A stretch of DNA of 64,000 nt from JADJNW01 sp964517175 (GCA_964517175.1 CAZFBU010000002.1:1-64000); one strand, 5' to 3'. Positions 33,429 through 42,281 are shown, numbered from the stretch's first letter. Notes: generated by a model not told the origin, from the letters alone. Numbers and translations are program-made.

Positions 33429-34025
33429 ATGCAAGATTTTTGGAATGAAAGATACGGCCAGGCAGACTACGTTTACGGAAAAGCGCCGAATGCCTATTTT
33501 AAAAGCGTAATCGATGGGCTGCCGGCTGGAAAAATGCTGATAGCCGGTGCCGGCGAAGGTCGCGATGCGGTGTACGCGGCAAAGCAGGGCTGGCTGGTCG
33601 ATGCCTTTGATTACAGCGCTGCCGGGCGCGAGAAAGCCCTGCGGCTTGCGGCGGAAGCCGATGTTTCCATCAATTTCGAGGTGCTGAATGCCGCCGACTT
33701 CGACCCGACCCGCCGGGCTTATGATTGCATCGGCCTGATTTTCTTTCATTTACCAGCTGATTTGCGGCAAGCCTTTCACAAAAAAGTGGTGCAGGCGCTC
33801 CGCCCGGGGGGCCTTGTAGTGCTGGAAGCCTTTACGCCGGAGCAAATGGACAACGACTCCGGCGGACCAAAGAATCCGAATATGCTGATGCGCAAAGCGG
33901 ATGTTGAAGCGGAATTCCCGGAGCTGCGCGTACTGGAACTGGAAGAACTGGAAACCGAACTGGACGAAGGAGCTTATCATCGGGGAAAAGCGGCGGTCGT
34001 GCGTTTCCTGGGTATGAAAATGTAA
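33429..34025 (+). CDS. class I SAM-dependent methyltransferase (TehB-like)
   Basis: 198 residues. MQDFWNERYGQADYVYGKAPN is the usual N-terminus of the small TehB/thiopurine-type methyltransferases; motif I is KMLIAGAGEGRDAVYAAKQGW, with the acidic residue at the end of strand 2 in DAFDYSAAG. Motif IV region is YDCIGLIFFHLPADL. Substrate unknown; relatives methylate oxyanions or small toxic compounds. It is 6 bases upstream of the WbqC gene and likely co-transcribed. Confidence 0.87.
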   Translation: MQDFWNERYGQADYVYGKAPNAYFKSVIDGLPAGKMLIAGAGEGRDAVYAAKQGWLVDAFDYSAAGREKALRLAAEADVSINFEVLNAADFDPTRRAYDCIGLIFFHLPADLRQAFHKKVVQALRPGGLVVLEAFTPEQMDNDSGGPKNPNMLMRKADVEAEFPELRVLELEELETELDEGAYHRGKAAVVRFLGMKM

Positions 34026-34031
34026 CGCCGA

Positions 34032-34694
34032 ATGCAACACGCCGCCATTTTACTGGAATTGCAATACCTGCCCCCGGTTCAGTATATGAGCAAGTTGGTG
34101 CACTACCCTATTGTCTTCATCGAGGCGCAGGAACATTACCTTAAAGCCAGCTACCGCAATCGCACGCACATTGCCAGCGCGAATGGTGTGTTGCGCTTGT
34201 CCGTTCCGCTCGTAAGCGGTAAAAATGCCCAAAAACCAATCCGCGAGGTGCAGATCGCTTACGATGAGCCCTGGCAAAAGCTCCACTGGGAAGGTATTCA
34301 ATCTGCCTACGGCAATGCGCCTTTTTTTTTGCACTACACCGATATTTTGCAGCCTTTTTTTGAACGGGAATACGAATTTCTTTTTGACTGGAATTGGAGA
34401 ATATTACAAACCATTTGCCAACTCATTGGCTTTCAGCCAAACATTGAATTCACAAGCGAATTTCAAACAGAAACCCCAGCCAGCGTGCTCGACTGGCGCA
34501 ATGCGATTTCGCCAAAGTTGCAACAGCAACAGCCCGATCCGCATTTTCACCCCGCCTGGTACGCGCAAGTTTTTGAAGAAAAACACGGCTTTCTACCCAA
34601 TTTGAGTATTTTAGATTTGTTATTTTGTGCTGGACCAGAGGCGTTGTCTGTTTTGCAGACATCATTTGTATTTGATGCGCAGCGAACAAATTAA
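34032..34694 (+). CDS. WbqC-family protein
   Basis: 220 residues. The family pattern is clear: LLELQYLPPVQYMSKLV at the N-terminus, EAQEHYLKASYRNRTHIAS, LRLSVPLVSGKN, and SAYGNAPFFLHYTDILQPFF. WbqC-like proteins occur in O-antigen and surface-polysaccharide loci; the biochemical role is unsettled. Here it follows a methyltransferase rather than a polysaccharide cluster. Confidence 0.88.
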   Translation: MQHAAILLELQYLPPVQYMSKLVHYPIVFIEAQEHYLKASYRNRTHIASANGVLRLSVPLVSGKNAQKPIREVQIAYDEPWQKLHWEGIQSAYGNAPFFLHYTDILQPFFEREYEFLFDWNWRILQTICQLIGFQPNIEFTSEFQTETPASVLDWRNAISPKLQQQQPDPHFHPAWYAQVFEEKHGFLPNLSILDLLFCAGPEALSVLQTSFVFDAQRTN

Positions 34695-34867
34695 ACGTGA
34701 CTTTCGCAAGATCAAACCGTCTAAAAGGATAACGGGAAACTGTTAATTGTTATTCGTTAATTGGGGAAACCTTACATTTTGGTAATCAGGAACTTGTAAG
34801 TTTTCTACTAAAAATAATTCTGCCCGGGTACTTAATTTTTGAACCATCTTTACACCTAACAACCAAT

Positions 34868-36601
34868 ATGGCAAATTTTATCAGTAAAAACCTGCAGGCT
34901 TATCGCGCGCGCGTGGACGAAATCGTGAAGGACCTGCACGAGCTCACCATTCGCACCGGCAATGACGAGCTCGAACAAACCGTGAGTGATCTGCGCAACC
35001 GCATCCACGAACCTTTTATGTTTGTGATCGTTGGCGAAGTGAAAGCCGGGAAAAGCAGCTTTATCAATGCCTTGCTGGCAACGGGCAAGGAAGTGACCAA
35101 AGTAGCGCCCCAGCCTATGACCGATGTGATTCTGCAAATTTTGTACGGCGAAGAGAAAGAAGAAATTGTCATTAATGAATACCTGCACAAAATACTGCTG
35201 CCGGTTGATATTCTGAAAGAAATTGCCATCGTCGATACGCCGGGCACCAATACCATCATCCAGCACCATCAGGAAATTACGGAGCGCTTCATTCCGGCAA
35301 GCGACCTGATCGTTTTTGTTTTTGAAGCCAAGAATCCCTACCGGCAATCTGCCTGGGAGTTTTTTGAATTCATTCATAAAGATTGGCACAAGAAGATCAT
35401 TTTTGTCTTGCAGCAGAAGGATTTGATGGACGCAGAAGACCTGGCGGTAAATATCAAGGGCGTTTCGGATTATGCCGGGAAAAAAGGCATGAACGATCCG
35501 AGTGTGTTTGCCGTTTCAGCAAAACAGGAGCAGGCAGGCAACAGCGAGGAAAGTGGCTTCCCGGCGCTGCGGGCGTATATCCAGCAGAATATTACCGGCG
35601 GCAAAGCGCCGATTTTGAAACTGCAAAACAACGTCAGCATTAGTTTGAACATTTGCGACCGTATTCGCAAGGCGCTGGATATTCGACAAGCACAATACAA
35701 AGCAGATACAGAATTCCGCGCCGACATTAGACAAACGCTTGATAATCAAGAATCAAAGTCCAATAAACAAGTGGATAGTCTGGTGGAAAATCTGATTGCC
35801 ACGTACGACCGCATCACGCGCCAGAAGGAAGAGGAACTGGCCGCGGGTTTGTCGTTTTTCTCGTTGCTGCGACGCTCTTTTGCTTCCATTTTCAGCAAAA
35901 AAGCCTCCATCAAGGAATGGCTAGATCAATTGGCATTTGATATGGAAAGCGAGTTGAATACACAAATGCGCAGCAAACTGGACGATGGCGTCAGCGATCT
36001 GGCAGACAGCATACAGCAAATGGCGAAACTCATTGAGCTAAAAATCAAAAGTAACGAGACCATTCTAAGCAGCGATCAGGATATTTTCAGCGACATTGCC
36101 GAGCGCCGCAGCCGGGTCATTCAGGAGTTGCATGAGGCTTTCGCCAAATTTATGGATCGTTCCGAAAACTTCATGGGCAGTGATCTGTTTCCCGATAAAA
36201 GTTCTGTTTCACCGAATATTGCGACCGGAAGTGGATTGGCAGTGGTTGGCATTATCATTACCGCAGTGACGCAAGGCATGGTGCTCGACATTACCGGCGG
36301 CATCATTACGGCGGTTGGCTTCTTGTTTGCCGGTGTGACCAGCAGTGTAAAAAAGCGAAAAATTCTGAAAGGGTTCCGTACCGAAATTGACAAAGGGCGA
36401 GATAAACTGGATGCGGAAGTATCCGAAAAGCTGAAGGCTTACATTTTGCGGTTAAAAGGTAAAATTGACAATAATTTCCGAAACTTCGACGCCCTGCTGG
36501 AGCGCGAAGCGGAGCAGATTCAATGGCTGGAGCAACACTACCGGGCGCTGGCAGAACGCTTGCAAAAACTGGACAAAGAGCTTACGGAGGGGCTATCGTA
36601 G
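34868..36601 (+). CDS. bacterial dynamin-like GTPase
   Basis: 577-residue large GTPase expected to bind and remodel membranes. G1 GEVKAGKSS (56-64), G2 Thr within PQPMTDV (about 84), G3 DTPG (123-126); the G4 position reads QQKD (182-185) in place of the usual TKxD. Helical stalk segments follow, and a hydrophobic hairpin (about 455-495, GLAVVGIIITAVTQGMVLDI ...) forms the membrane paddle. Only one such gene is present here, unlike paired dynamins elsewhere, so it may self-assemble. It has its own spacer of about 170 bases upstream. Confidence 0.9.
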   Translation: MANFISKNLQAYRARVDEIVKDLHELTIRTGNDELEQTVSDLRNRIHEPFMFVIVGEVKAGKSSFINALLATGKEVTKVAPQPMTDVILQILYGEEKEEIVINEYLHKILLPVDILKEIAIVDTPGTNTIIQHHQEITERFIPASDLIVFVFEAKNPYRQSAWEFFEFIHKDWHKKIIFVLQQKDLMDAEDLAVNIKGVSDYAGKKGMNDPSVFAVSAKQEQAGNSEESGFPALRAYIQQNITGGKAPILKLQNNVSISLNICDRIRKALDIRQAQYKADTEFRADIRQTLDNQESKSNKQVDSLVENLIATYDRITRQKEEELAAGLSFFSLLRRSFASIFSKKASIKEWLDQLAFDMESELNTQMRSKLDDGVSDLADSIQQMAKLIELKIKSNETILSSDQDIFSDIAERRSRVIQELHEAFAKFMDRSENFMGSDLFPDKSSVSPNIATGSGLAVVGIIITAVTQGMVLDITGGIITAVGFLFAGVTSSVKKRKILKGFRTEIDKGRDKLDAEVSEKLKAYILRLKGKIDNNFRNFDALLEREAEQIQWLEQHYRALAERLQKLDKELTEGLS

Positions 36602-36670
36602 GCAACAACCAAGGAAGTTCATCCGTTTATTTAGGGCTTTTGTCTATGAATTTGTAACGTAAAACAAAAG

Positions 36671-36704
36671 TTTGTGCGTCAAAGCGAAAAGCGTCTTATC
36701 TTTC
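36671..36704 (+). promoter_or_regulatory. candidate promoter of TM2-TPR gene
   Basis: TTTG (36671-36674), 22 bases, TATCTTTC (36697-36704; one mismatch). Leader about 16 bases. Confidence 0.4.
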
Positions 36705-36723
36705 GATATAAAAGTACGGATGG

Positions 36724-37551
36724 ATGAAAAGTAAGTTTGTAGCAGCTACACTGGCATTTTTTCTTGGTATGTTTGGCACGCACCGCTTTTATCTGGGGCA
36801 GCGTTTCGTGGGGGTGTTGTATGCCTTTGCCTTTTTTGTTACCATTATGATTACGGTAGAAGAAGGCGTACCGGCTATTGCTTTTCCCGCCATTCTCGCA
36901 CTGGTGGATAGCGTGCTTTTCGGTGTAATGCCCAAGGAAGAATTCGACGAACGTTATAACCGCAAATACATTCGTCAGCAACGCCGACGCCAGGAACGCC
37001 CCGACTACGACCGAACACCCCGCCAAACGCCGACACCTCATAAAGCTACACTAAGTGAACTGAAACGCAGTGGTATTGAAAAGTTTCGGGATTACAATTT
37101 CGAGGGCGCCATTGATGATTTTCTGCAAGCGCTGGAAATAGAGCCCAACGATCCGGCTACGCACTTCAATCTGGCATGCAGCTACTCCATTCTCGAAGAT
37201 CAAATCGCCGCTTTTGAGCACTTGGACCTGGCTGTTGCCAATGGATTCAACCAGTTTGACAAAATCAAAAACCACGACGCCCTTTCCTTCATTCGCACCC
37301 AGTCAAAATTTGACGAATTTGTCAAAAATAACTATCGACTTCCCGAATCAGATGAACCGGAAGAAAAATTCCAGCTGAAAGAAGAGAAGCCAATCTCTAC
37401 GCCGGAAGAAAAAGCCAAAGCGGAAGAAATACTGACGCTGGAAGACGAACTCCTCGACCAGATCATCAAGCTGGGGCAACTGCGCGACAAGGGCATTCTG
37501 ACCGAAGACGAATTCATGGCGCAAAAGCAAAAAATCCTGGAAAGACGCTAA
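36724..37551 (+). CDS. TM2 domain, TPR and SHOCT-like fusion protein
   Basis: 275 residues with three parts. An N-terminal TM2 domain: VAATLAFFLGMFGTHRFYLG, then a second hydrophobic hairpin (about 30-65). A cytoplasmic TPR pair at about 105-165 (RSGIEKFRDYNFEGAIDDFL ... THFNLACSYSILEDQIAAFE). A C-terminal SHOCT-like helix pair (about 245-275: LDQIIKLGQLRDKGILTEDE). Between TM2 and TPR lies a basic Arg/Gln-rich linker. TM2 proteins are common in Bacteroidota, often fused to adaptors; function not known. Confidence 0.85.
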   Translation: MKSKFVAATLAFFLGMFGTHRFYLGQRFVGVLYAFAFFVTIMITVEEGVPAIAFPAILALVDSVLFGVMPKEEFDERYNRKYIRQQRRRQERPDYDRTPRQTPTPHKATLSELKRSGIEKFRDYNFEGAIDDFLQALEIEPNDPATHFNLACSYSILEDQIAAFEHLDLAVANGFNQFDKIKNHDALSFIRTQSKFDEFVKNNYRLPESDEPEEKFQLKEEKPISTPEEKAKAEEILTLEDELLDQIIKLGQLRDKGILTEDEFMAQKQKILERR

Positions 37552-37606
37552 ACTGCTGCACTTCTCTATTCACCGACGCTTTTCCTTGCCAACATCCAAT
37601 CTAAAC

Positions 37607-37637
37607 AAAAAAGACCGACCCCCACCGGATCAGTCTT
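37607..37637 (-). terminator. intrinsic terminator of minus-strand mini-gene
   Basis: On the minus strand AAGACTGATCC (37637-37627) pairs with GGGTCGGTCTT (37621-37611), 11 positions with two G-U pairs, then TTTTGTTT. On the plus strand these two positions are C-A mismatches, so the minus strand is the functional one. Confidence 0.65.
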
Positions 37638-37689
37638 CCCTGAACGGACACTAGCACGTCCGCTGCATTTTTCCTTGTGTCTCACCGGC

Positions 37690-37764
37690 TTATGGTGGCT
37701 CTGGTTTGACGGATGAAACCTTTGTGATACCGCCTTGTTCGCTGGTTGTTACTTGCATGTTCAT
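37690..37764 (-). CDS. 24-residue small ORF in a complete mini-transcription unit
   Basis: Too short for routine gene calling. The ORF encodes MNMQVTTSEQGGITKVSSVK followed by PEPP and stop. A perfect promoter lies 50 bases upstream (37814-37844) and a minus-strand terminator follows (37607-37637), giving a transcript of about 200 bases with an AT-rich leader of about 45. The 3' part also contains a GTCCG/CGGAC hairpin. The peptide is polar, with no membrane segment, and a Pro-rich end; I do not recognise it. It could equally be a small RNA with a chance ORF. It lies between the TM2-TPR gene and the 236-residue orphan. Confidence 0.4.
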   Translation of the reverse strand: MNMQVTTSEQGGITKVSSVKPEPP

Positions 37765-37813
37765 GGGTAAAAATTTTAAATGTTTAGAAAATATAGGGAT
37801 TACAATAATATTT

Positions 37814-37844
37814 CAAATATACACCTCCATTTTCACTCTGCAAA
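37814..37844 (-). promoter_or_regulatory. perfect consensus promoter of mini-gene
   Basis: Minus strand: TTTG (37841-37844), exactly 19 bases, TATATTTG (37814-37821). No mismatch to the Bacteroidota consensus. Confidence 0.7.
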
Positions 37845-38008
37845 AGAAAGTTAGGACTTTCACAAAAATTTAAGAATAAAAATCAGCGTCGTTCCGTAAT
37901 GTAAAATATTTGTAAACTCGTTTATTTTTGTTTTTAGAAATGTAGGAATATTTCATCTGAGGAATATTTTTCTCCGAATAAAATCAAAATGTTTTTATTG
38001 CGTAAAAA

Positions 38009-38040
38009 TTTGTTTTTATAAACACTGGCATCTATATTTG
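38009..38040 (+). promoter_or_regulatory. consensus promoter of 236-residue orphan gene
   Basis: TTTG (38009-38012), 20 bases, TATATTTG (38033-38040). Transcription would start near 38045, which argues for the ATG at 38063 rather than the TTG at 38048. The rest of the 37552-38062 stretch holds the mini-gene and otherwise AT-rich sequence. Confidence 0.7.
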
Positions 38041-38062
38041 TAAAAAATTGAATATCAGCCGC

Positions 38063-38773
38063 ATGAAAAAGCAAGCTGCCCATCGCAAATACAATTTCCC
38101 CGACGCTGACCTGTACCTGCAGTGCATGGAACGCATTCGTTCGGCACACCGGGACATCAAATGGTTTGAAAAATACGGCTACGACCTGGACCGCCTGAAG
38201 CAATTCAAAGCCATGTGCGATAAATTTCAAAAACTGCCGGACGACGATGAGTTGGTCGGCGACCAGATGGTGACCACGGAGAAAAAGTACGCCGCAGCGG
38301 AAAATCTCAAGACCGCCATTCGCAGCCTGATGACGCGCGTCGCGATGAAGTACAGCAATCGGAGCGGGCGCTACCGCAAATTTGGCACGGCAAAAATGGG
38401 CGATATGACCGATGCGCAATTGCTCTTCTGCGGTCGGCGCGTAGTGCGTGTGGCTCGCCAACAGATTGATTTTCTGGCGGATGTAGGTGTGAATGAGAAT
38501 GTGCTCAAGCGCATTGTCGATGCGCATCAGGCGTTTGAAAATGCACTGAATATTCAGCAGGATAAAGTTTCTGATCGCGATATCGCGGTGGAAAATCGAA
38601 CGGAGCAAGGCAATAAAATGTACGACGAACTGATCGTGCTCTGCGACATCGGCAAGGATATCTGGGCGGAAAAAGACCCCGTGAAATACGAGCAATACAC
38701 CATTTACGAAAGCAATAACGACCAGAAAAAGGCGCGCAAAGAAAAACTCGCCGCCGAGGAAAAAGCATCCTGA
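38063..38773 (+). CDS. uncharacterised helical protein
   Basis: Not recognised. 236 residues, soluble, strongly basic in the middle (SLMTRVAMKYSNRSGRYRKFG) and predicted helical throughout. The regular spacing of long helices suggests a helical-bundle fold. Segments such as YLQCMERIRSAHRDIKWFEK and YDELIVLCDIGKDIWAEKDP look like conserved surfaces. It has a perfect promoter and so is probably well expressed. Convergent with the nitrilase gene. Confidence 0.7.
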   Translation: MKKQAAHRKYNFPDADLYLQCMERIRSAHRDIKWFEKYGYDLDRLKQFKAMCDKFQKLPDDDELVGDQMVTTEKKYAAAENLKTAIRSLMTRVAMKYSNRSGRYRKFGTAKMGDMTDAQLLFCGRRVVRVARQQIDFLADVGVNENVLKRIVDAHQAFENALNIQQDKVSDRDIAVENRTEQGNKMYDELIVLCDIGKDIWAEKDPVKYEQYTIYESNNDQKKARKEKLAAEEKAS

Positions 38774-38836
38774 AAGTCCGGAATCTTCTAATAATGCCGG
38801 AAACCGCTGCAAACTGCGATGGCACTGGAAGCCCTT

Positions 38837-39778
38837 TCACTCCCTTTCCCGGTTGATTTTCAGATCAAACACATCGTTTCGATTGTAATGCCCGGTCACA
38901 TCCAGTGTCATGCGTTCGCGGTAGGTTTGCATTATATCCGGAATATCAACATATAGGATCGCTTCCCGGTCAAACTGCGGCTCCAGCAGATACCTGCCAT
39001 TCGGCGCAACCACGCAACTGCCACCATTTAATATGTAAAAATCCGGCTGCTTCGCCAGTTCATCCCGCATGCGCAACTCGCGTGGCATATCCCGTACCTG
39101 CAAGATTTGCCCGATGGCGATGACAAAACAACGTCCCTCGAACGCGTAATGTCTGCTCGCCACCTGATGCATTTCGTGCACTTTCGGCCAGAGCGCCAGG
39201 TGGATATGTTCGCCCGCCAGGTGCATTGCCTGCCGGGTAAGCGGCATCCAGTGCTCCCAGCAGATCAGCCCGCCGATGTTGCCGAAAGGCGTCGTCGCCG
39301 TGCGTAGTCCGTGCCCGTCGCCCGTGCCGTAGAGCAGTTTTTCAGTATAAGTCGGCATCAATTTGCGATGATGTACCACCAATTCGCCGGCTTGATCAAA
39401 GAGCAAAAACGAGTTAAAAATCGTACCCAGATTTGCATTTTTACGAACCACTTCATTCACGCCAATGCCAATTATGACCTGCTTTTCCCGCGCCAGTTCT
39501 CCCAATCGCTTCGTAACTGGTCCGGGTACCTCTACCCCACTCTCGTGCATGCGCTGGAAGACCTGTTTGGTCGGTTCGTGATCCCACAAGCCCATGTCCG
39601 GCGCATAATCCAGCCAGCTCGGGTAACCGCAGAGCCAGGTTTCGCCGAAAGCGACCAGTTCGGCGCCATTTGCAGTGGCTTCAGTCGTAAATTGCGCCAC
39701 GCGCTGCAGGCTGGTTTCCAAATCCAGGAAAGCCGGTTTGTGCTGGATAATGGCTATTTTGATTGACTTTTTCTGCAT
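38837..39778 (-). CDS. nitrilase-type carbon-nitrogen hydrolase
   Basis: 313 residues. The Glu-Lys-Cys triad is visible: Glu in LVAFGETWLCGYP (about 45), Lys in VVHHRKLMPTYTEK (about 138), Cys in IGGLICWEHWMPL (about 172). The CWEH and GETWLxGYP forms and the length match the true nitrilase branch, which converts nitriles to acids or cyanide to formamide/formate, rather than the amidase branches. Substrate cannot be decided. The ATG is 5 bases from the next minus gene's stop region, so the two may be co-transcribed. Confidence 0.88.
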   Translation of the reverse strand: MQKKSIKIAIIQHKPAFLDLETSLQRVAQFTTEATANGAELVAFGETWLCGYPSWLDYAPDMGLWDHEPTKQVFQRMHESGVEVPGPVTKRLGELAREKQVIIGIGVNEVVRKNANLGTIFNSFLLFDQAGELVVHHRKLMPTYTEKLLYGTGDGHGLRTATTPFGNIGGLICWEHWMPLTRQAMHLAGEHIHLALWPKVHEMHQVASRHYAFEGRCFVIAIGQILQVRDMPRELRMRDELAKQPDFYILNGGSCVVAPNGRYLLEPQFDREAILYVDIPDIMQTYRERMTLDVTGHYNRNDVFDLKINRERE

Positions 39779-39783
39779 CGTGT

Positions 39784-40548
39784 TTAATTCAGCGCAAAAT
39801 TCACCTTCGCTACGCCGGTATTATTCGTTCGCGGATCAAAGGCATAGACAATAATTTCGTGATTGCCCGGCTCTGTCATCGGAATTCTACCCTCGAAAAG
39901 GTTTGCCGTTTCGGTAATCAGCAATGGATATTCGCCGAGTTTCTGCCCGTCGCGCTTGATAATCGCTCGCACCTTCATTTTGGAGCCATCCCACAGGCCG
40001 CCGTCGGAAATCGCGCAGCCGCACATCATCACGATATTCGCCTGCACCGTCAGAAACCCACTATCCAGATCACGGATGGAGAGAACCTGGTAGGTACGTG
40101 GATTCAGGATATCAACGACAAAGCCCGGAATTTCCAGTATAACGCCGTCGCCCACCATATCGCGCCCGGGTATCAGCCACGCCTGCGTGGATGCGGCAAC
40201 GCGATTGCCGGGTTTGGTGTAGGGTGCATGCGCTTCGATGGTGACGAAGGTAGGCTCGGTCAGTTCCAGTTCGGTTTCAAATTTTGCCGTGCGCTCATCC
40301 GCGAGTCGCGTATGGCGTTCCTGAGGGGTGCTCATGATGAGATTTGTGTTGCCGGTGCTGCCCGAAGTCAAGCCCTGGGCAAGTATTTCGCCGGTGTCGG
40401 CATTTCGCACCAAAATCATGGCGCCGCCGACGGAAGAGCCGATGAATTTGGCGTCTTTGGCTTTCGCCCGAACGACCAGTTTTGTGCTTTGCGCAAGCAA
40501 AGGCACCATCAAAAAGCTGCAAAGGAAGAGGATAATCAAGTGTCTCAT
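39784..40548 (-). CDS. secreted uncharacterised protein
   Basis: 254 residues starting with a signal peptide (MRHLIILFLCSFLMVPLLAQ). The remainder is beta-rich; it contains a KLVVRAKAKDAKFIGSSVGG segment that resembles the opening of carboxypeptidase-regulatory-like beta-sandwich domains, and a Cys pair (MMCGCAISDGG). No enzymatic motif seen. The open frame extends far upstream antisense to ftsE, but the signal peptide fixes the start at 40548. It lies directly upstream of the nitrilase gene in the same direction and divergent from ftsE. Confidence 0.7.
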   Translation of the reverse strand: MRHLIILFLCSFLMVPLLAQSTKLVVRAKAKDAKFIGSSVGGAMILVRNADTGEILAQGLTSGSTGNTNLIMSTPQERHTRLADERTAKFETELELTEPTFVTIEAHAPYTKPGNRVAASTQAWLIPGRDMVGDGVILEIPGFVVDILNPRTYQVLSIRDLDSGFLTVQANIVMMCGCAISDGGLWDGSKMKVRAIIKRDGQKLGEYPLLITETANLFEGRIPMTEPGNHEIIVYAFDPRTNNTGVAKVNFALN

Positions 40549-40614
40549 GCCGAATATGCTTTGGATTCCAAATATATCACTATTTTTGGCAAGCTTAAAA
40601 GATTGACTTTGCTT

Positions 40615-41304
40615 ATGCAAGATTTTATTGTGCAACTCAAGGAGGTCGATATTTACCAAAAGGATTATCTGGTGCTGCGAAATGTGAACCTGAAAATCAC
40701 ACGTGGGGAGTTCACCTATCTCATCGGGAAGACGGGAAGCGGGAAGTCGAGCCTGCTGAAAACATTGTATGCTGCCCTGCCGCTGACCACCGGCAAAGGC
40801 GAAGTCGCCGGGTTTGATCTGGCAAAGCTGGATCGCCGCACCATTCCGCACTTGCGCCGCAAGCTGGGTATCGTTTTTCAGGATTTTAACCTGCTGACCG
40901 ATCGCAGCGTACGCGAAAATCTTCAATTTGTACTGAATGCGACCGGCTGGCGCGATGAGTCGAAAATTCGCCAACGCGTTCAGGAAGTACTGGAGCAGGT
41001 CGATCTGCTGGATAAGCTTAATAAAATGCCGCACGAGCTCTCCGGAGGCGAGCAGCAGCGCATCGTCATCGCGCGGGCATTGCTCAACAAACCGGAGATC
41101 ATCATTGCCGACGAACCCACCGGAAATCTCGATCCGGAAACCAGCGACGATATTCTCTTGCTGATGCGCCAACTCGCCCTGCAAAACGATTCCGCCGTGC
41201 TCTTCGCCACGCATGATTACCGTATTCTGGAAAACTTTCCGGCGCGGATCATTCGCTGTTTGAATGGGGAAATTATGGAAGAGGAAGATTTTGATTTAGG
41301 CTAA
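40615..41304 (+). CDS. ftsE: cell-division ATP-binding protein FtsE
   Basis: 229-residue ABC ATPase that with FtsX activates peptidoglycan hydrolases at the septum. Walker A YLIGKTGSGKSSLLKTLYA, Q-loop GIVFQDFNLLTDRSVRENL (a family hallmark), signature ELSGGEQQRIVIARALL, Walker B IIIADEPTGNLDPET and ATHDYRILE. ftsX is not adjacent, as is common in Bacteroidota. The upstream frame extension to 39763 is antisense to two genes and is not used. TGACTTTG at 40604-40611 is a weak -7 candidate immediately before the ATG. Confidence 0.9.
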   Translation: MQDFIVQLKEVDIYQKDYLVLRNVNLKITRGEFTYLIGKTGSGKSSLLKTLYAALPLTTGKGEVAGFDLAKLDRRTIPHLRRKLGIVFQDFNLLTDRSVRENLQFVLNATGWRDESKIRQRVQEVLEQVDLLDKLNKMPHELSGGEQQRIVIARALLNKPEIIIADEPTGNLDPETSDDILLLMRQLALQNDSAVLFATHDYRILENFPARIIRCLNGEIMEEEDFDLG

Positions 41305-41309
41305 CTTTT

Positions 41310-42218
41310 TTATTCAAAAAACAAAATCAGCAGAATGCCGCCCAACATGATGAGTTTGGCAAACTGGCTGAGCCAATGGTAATCGACTTTCTCTTTCGCT
41401 CTTGCTAACATGAATAAGGCAACACCCGTCAGCATGATAATCAATCCTATCATCACATTCCCGAAAGGAACGATGTGCACGCGCAACAAAAATGCCGCCA
41501 GACCAAGCAACGCGATCAGCGAGATAGCCATCGCCGCTGCCAATTTTTTCGCAACACCATCACCCCAGAGAATGGGCGCTGTTCTGGCTTTTAATACGGC
41601 ATCGCCGTGCGCATCTTCGATGTCTTTGACGATTTCGCGAAACATCGTCGAAATGAAGGCAAAAGCGGCATAAAATGATAACAACTGCAAGACCCTTGAA
41701 GTCTCATCCCGGGGGAGTTTCGCGATTGCCGGTTGCTCCGCCAGCCACACAATGCCCGCCACGCCGGCACAATAAAGCGAAACCAGCACATTGCCTGAGA
41801 GCGGTCGTTTTTTCAAAATGACGGAATACAAAAGTAAGCCGACCACCGCAACCGGAAATACAAACAGGAGTTGCATGCGTTCCGCTACAAAGGCGAGGTA
41901 AGTTGCGAGAAAAAAGCCCGTAAGGTTGATGCAAAAATACAGCCAGTATGCCGTGCTGTGGGCGATGCGTTTGCCAATAATCACGCGGTCGGGCTTGTTG
42001 ATGCGATCAATGCGCAAATCGACGAGATCATTGATGATGTAGCCACCAGCCGTAATGAGCACCGTCACAAAAATGAAGAGAGAAAACTCATCGAAATCCA
42101 GCGCCGTCGGAATATGCTCGCGGTCCAGAGCCGGAACAATGATTCGATAGAAAAGCAAATACTGTGTCAACGCGACGATAACGAGGTTAGGAAATCGAAC
42201 AAGGCGAAAAAATGCCAT
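41310..42218 (-). CDS. UbiA-family prenyltransferase
   Basis: 302-residue integral membrane enzyme with about eight hydrophobic helices. The first Asp-rich motif is IINDLVDLRIDRINKPDR (NDxxDxxxD), the second REIVKDIEDAHGD (DxxxD); both bind Mg-prenyl diphosphate. The branch resembles geranylgeranylglycerol-phosphate or chlorophyll/digeranylgeranyl-type transferases rather than UbiA proper; the acceptor is unknown. It converges with ftsE (5-base gap) and follows kdsC on the same strand. Confidence 0.88.
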   Translation of the reverse strand: MAFFRLVRFPNLVIVALTQYLLFYRIIVPALDREHIPTALDFDEFSLFIFVTVLITAGGYIINDLVDLRIDRINKPDRVIIGKRIAHSTAYWLYFCINLTGFFLATYLAFVAERMQLLFVFPVAVVGLLLYSVILKKRPLSGNVLVSLYCAGVAGIVWLAEQPAIAKLPRDETSRVLQLLSFYAAFAFISTMFREIVKDIEDAHGDAVLKARTAPILWGDGVAKKLAAAMAISLIALLGLAAFLLRVHIVPFGNVMIGLIIMLTGVALFMLARAKEKVDYHWLSQFAKLIMLGGILLILFFE

Positions 42219-42281
42219 TTGACGGTTTTTAGATCCGCTTGCAATGTCGCATTCCTCCCTGAAATCTCAAAATAAAAAATA

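Noticed and set aside
34735..34775. TTAATTGTTA-type repeats, also near 20710 and 60650
   Set aside because: Short AT-rich direct repeats with no common boundaries; likely low-complexity drift.
34868..37551. A dynamin/TM2 antiphage defence island
   Set aside because: Neighbours are housekeeping genes and there is no nuclease, restriction or toxin gene nearby.
39763..40614. Upstream in-frame extension of ftsE
   Set aside because: It runs antisense through the secreted-protein gene; FtsE proteins start at MxxFIxLxxV, matching the ATG at 40615.
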